A stretch of DNA of 36,060 nt from Pelagibacteraceae bacterium (GTDB lineage: Bacteria > Pseudomonadota > Alphaproteobacteria > Pelagibacterales > Pelagibacteraceae): positions 1 through 36,060 of the forward strand of contig JAGFWA010000004.1 in the NCBI GenBank assembly GCA_017640245.1. Reading direction: 5' to 3'. Below are positions 34,526 through 36,060 of the stretch, piece by piece. A program made the translations under genes and the position numbers. Positions within the stretch are counted from its first letter, which is position 1. Every line of letters begins with the position of its first letter. Under the pieces are notes generated by a model. That model was not told the origin of the DNA. It worked only from the letters and a program-made list of their open reading frames with translations, and made no database searches.

Positions 34526-35535
34526 TAAGATCTGTTTAGACTAAAACCAGTTAAATTTTGTAATATTTTTTTTTCCTTACAATCGTCAAAAATTCCTAAT
34601 GCATCATAAGAAACATTTACAAAATATTCAGCTCTTTTGAAGGTTGCATTTACAACGTCATATTTTTTTATTAATTTTAAAATATCATCAAAATCTTTTT
34701 TTTGTCTTATCTCTTTTTTAAAGACATCTATTAGAAAATTTCTCTCAATGGAGTTAGCTTTTTGAAATACTATAACAATAGGCAAGGTTACCTTAGCTTC
34801 AAAAAAATCTTTCCCAATTTCTTTTCCAAAAACTTTTTCTTTTGAAAAATAATCTAAAGCATCATCGGCCATCTGAAATGCTAGACCTATATTTTTTCCG
34901 TAGGATTCTAAAGCTTCTCTCTTTTTTTTGTTCAAATTTGATACACAACCACCAACTCCGGTCGCAGCAGAAAAAAGCGCAGCTGTTTTTAAGTTTATGA
35001 TCTTAATATAATTTTCTTCAAGAAGATCTGCTTCTCCTTTATGCTCAAGTTGCATAACTTCGCCTAAAACAATTTTTGATGATGCAGAAGATAAAAGTTG
35101 TAGTACTTCTAAATTGCCATCTTCAACCATCATTTCAAAACATCTGCTGAACAAATAGTCGCCCACCAAAATAGAAGACTGATTTCCCCACATGGAGTTT
35201 GTAGTTTTAATTCCTCGTCTTATTTCGCTTTCATCTACTACATCATCATGTAATAGAGTCGCGCCATGAATTAGCTCAACGCAAGCAGCAAGATTAACGT
35301 CTCTTGAACCTTCAACATAACCTCCGAGTTTTGCCGCACCCATTGTTAGCAAAGCTCTAATTCTTTTTCCACCAGAGCCTAAATGATAATCACTCATTTT
35401 CTTTATTAGTCCAACATTGCTTTCGAGCTTCAAACGAATGAGTTTTTCTACAGATTCAAGCTTATTATCTAAAAGGTTTTTTAAATCCAAATAAGCTGAA
35501 TTTGCAGATTTTTTTAACGGTATTACAGATCCCAT
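34522..35535 (-). CDS. ispB: Long-chain polyprenyl diphosphate synthase (IspB-like)
   Basis: The enzyme extends farnesyl diphosphate to the quinone side-chain length. The 337-residue protein has GSGGKRIR (53-60), the first Asp motif HDDVVDE (96-102, DDxxD form without insert), GDYLFSRCFE, GEVMQLEHKGE, KTAALFSAATGVG and the second motif MADDALDYF. The absence of an insert in the first motif and a smaller residue before it separate this long-chain type from IspA at 29982. Chain length (octa-, nona- or decaprenyl) cannot be told by eye. Confidence 0.93.
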   Translation of the reverse strand: MGSVIPLKKSANSAYLDLKNLLDNKLESVEKLIRLKLESNVGLIKKMSDYHLGSGGKRIRALLTMGAAKLGGYVEGSRDVNLAACVELIHGATLLHDDVVDESEIRRGIKTTNSMWGNQSSILVGDYLFSRCFEMMVEDGNLEVLQLLSSASSKIVLGEVMQLEHKGEADLLEENYIKIINLKTAALFSAATGVGGCVSNLNKKKREALESYGKNIGLAFQMADDALDYFSKEKVFGKEIGKDFFEAKVTLPIVIVFQKANSIERNFLIDVFKKEIRQKKDFDDILKLIKKYDVVNATFKRAEYFVNVSYDALGIFDDCKEKKILQNLTGFSLNRSY

Positions 35536-35680
35536 AATTTGATTATATACGTTTATAAAAATATTAAATTTTTATTTTATACATAGATGACGCAGCTTAA
35601 TTTCAACCAAAAGTAGCGTAATAATTAATTAAAATTTAGTTTAAGTACTGATATAAGAATTGACATTAATTATTTAATAC
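35536..35680. other. Divergent intergenic region, ispB/sppA
   Basis: This 145-nt AT-rich stretch is the largest gap in the window. It must hold the promoters of both ispB (minus) and sppA (plus). On the plus strand TTAAAA (35629-35634) and TATAAG (35652-35657) at 17-nt spacing are a weak candidate for sppA. I see no RNA gene, repeat or small reading frame that can be supported. Confidence 0.5.
35542..35547 (-). promoter_or_regulatory. Candidate -10 box of ispB
   Basis: The minus strand has a perfect TATAAT 6 nt before the ispB ATG. A start 6-8 nt downstream would fall on or just inside the start codon, implying a leaderless message. The -35 region is not recognisable. It lies at one end of the 145-nt gap between ispB and sppA. 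Confidence 0.35.
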
Positions 35681-36060
35681 ATGTTTTCAATATTTAAAAA
35701 AAAAGTAGTCGTTCCTCACGTAAGATTGTCTGGCGTTATAGGATCTGTCGGTAGATTTAGACAGGGTATAGATTTCTCAGGACAACAAGAGATTATAAAA
35801 AAAGCATTTTCTTTTAAAAAGGCAAAGAGCATAGCTATATCAATTAATTCTCCAGGAGGTTCCCCCGTTCAATCACACTTAATTCACGATTACATAAGGC
35901 AATTGGCTAAGAAAAATAAAAAAAAAGTTATAGTTTTTGCTGAGGATGTTGCGGCATCAGGCGGTTATCTAATTGCTTGTGCAGGAGACGAAATCTATGC
36001 GAATTCAAGCTCAATAGTTGGTTCAATCGGAGTAATTTCTGCGTCTTTCGGTTTTCAAGA
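35681..36060 (+). CDS. sppA: Signal peptide peptidase SppA-like S49 serine protease (partial, 3' end outside window)
   Basis: From ATG 35681 the frame stays open to the window edge (126 full codons). It begins FSIFKKKVVVPHVRLSGVIG, then SIAISINSPGGSPVQSHLI, VIVFAEDVAASGGYLIACA with the catalytic Ser in AASGGY, and SSSIVGSIGVIS. This is peptidase family S49, the compact single-domain SppA/SohB type. The Lys of the dyad would lie further downstream. No N-terminal membrane helix is visible, which is common for short alphaproteobacterial forms. It is divergent from ispB. Confidence 0.9.
   Translation, partial: MFSIFKKKVVVPHVRLSGVIGSVGRFRQGIDFSGQQEIIKKAFSFKKAKSIAISINSPGGSPVQSHLIHDYIRQLAKKNKKKVIVFAEDVAASGGYLIACAGDEIYANSSSIVGSIGVISASFGFQ

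Noticed and set aside
35660-35665. Perfect TTGACA upstream of sppA as a -35 box
   Set aside because: The matching -10 position would fall inside the sppA coding region, with no TATAAT-like box there.
1-36060. CRISPR arrays, insertion sequences or prophage
   Set aside because: No regularly spaced repeats, transposase or phage structural genes were seen; the RuvC-like protein alone is not evidence of a prophage.

Overview
The window is 36 kb of very AT-rich, densely packed bacterial chromosome. Gene content and order point to a streamlined marine alphaproteobacterium of the SAR11/Pelagibacterales or a similarly AT-rich lineage. Supporting signs are the alphaproteobacterial regulator TrcR (DUF1013), a coiled-coil gene paired with zapA as in Caulobacter zauP-zapA, a cysteine-free L31, the run yebC-ruvC-tolQRAB-pal-cpoB-tilS-ftsH-folP-glmM, and an RpoH sigma factor next to rluD. 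Spacers are tiny, several neighbouring genes share stop/start bases, and few genes have a Shine-Dalgarno sequence. No rRNA, CRISPR array, IS element or prophage was seen. The species assignment is inference.

Layout. (1) 1-7792, minus strand: a long run read tkt > pgk > class I fba > thiE > efp > suhB > rpmE > trcR > purE > rpsU. Glycolysis/pentose phosphate genes are followed by thiamine, translation, cell-cycle and purine genes. (2) 7856-23673, plus strand: zauP-like, zapA, fthC, ymdB, yebC, a phage-type ruvC, the complete Tol-Pal envelope system (tolQ, tolR, tolA, tolB, pal, cpoB), tilS, ftsH, folP, glmM, thiD and purA. (3) 23670-25581, minus: rluD then rpoH. (4) 25605-25681: tRNA-Arg(ACG) on the plus strand. 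(5) 25738-29730, minus: tsaC/sua5, a two-gene ABC-2 type exporter, a putative 2OG-Fe(II) oxygenase and a GT17-family glycosyltransferase. (6) 29752-32779, plus: xseB, ispA, dxs. (7) 32776-36060: aroC (minus), pdxH (plus), a long-chain polyprenyl diphosphate synthase (minus) and the 5' part of sppA (plus).

How the genes connect. Thiamine enzymes (ThiE, ThiD) sit in the same window as two TPP-dependent enzymes (transketolase and Dxs). Dxs, IspA and the polyprenyl synthase cover the entry and later chain-elongation steps of isoprenoid/quinone synthesis. The Tol-Pal genes and zauP-zapA serve division and envelope constriction. RpoH and FtsH form the classical heat-shock pair, and ftsH has a candidate heat-shock promoter.

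The most unusual points are: an rpsU gene that can only start on a non-canonical codon (ATT or ATA) behind a perfect AAGGAGG; replacement of ruvC-ruvA-ruvB by a single phage-like RuvC; a recurring arrangement of -10 boxes 6-10 nt before start codons, suggesting leaderless or nearly leaderless mRNAs; and the exporter/oxygenase/glycosyltransferase cassette beside tRNA-Arg. There is no gene-free stretch over 300 bases; the longest gap is 35536-35680.
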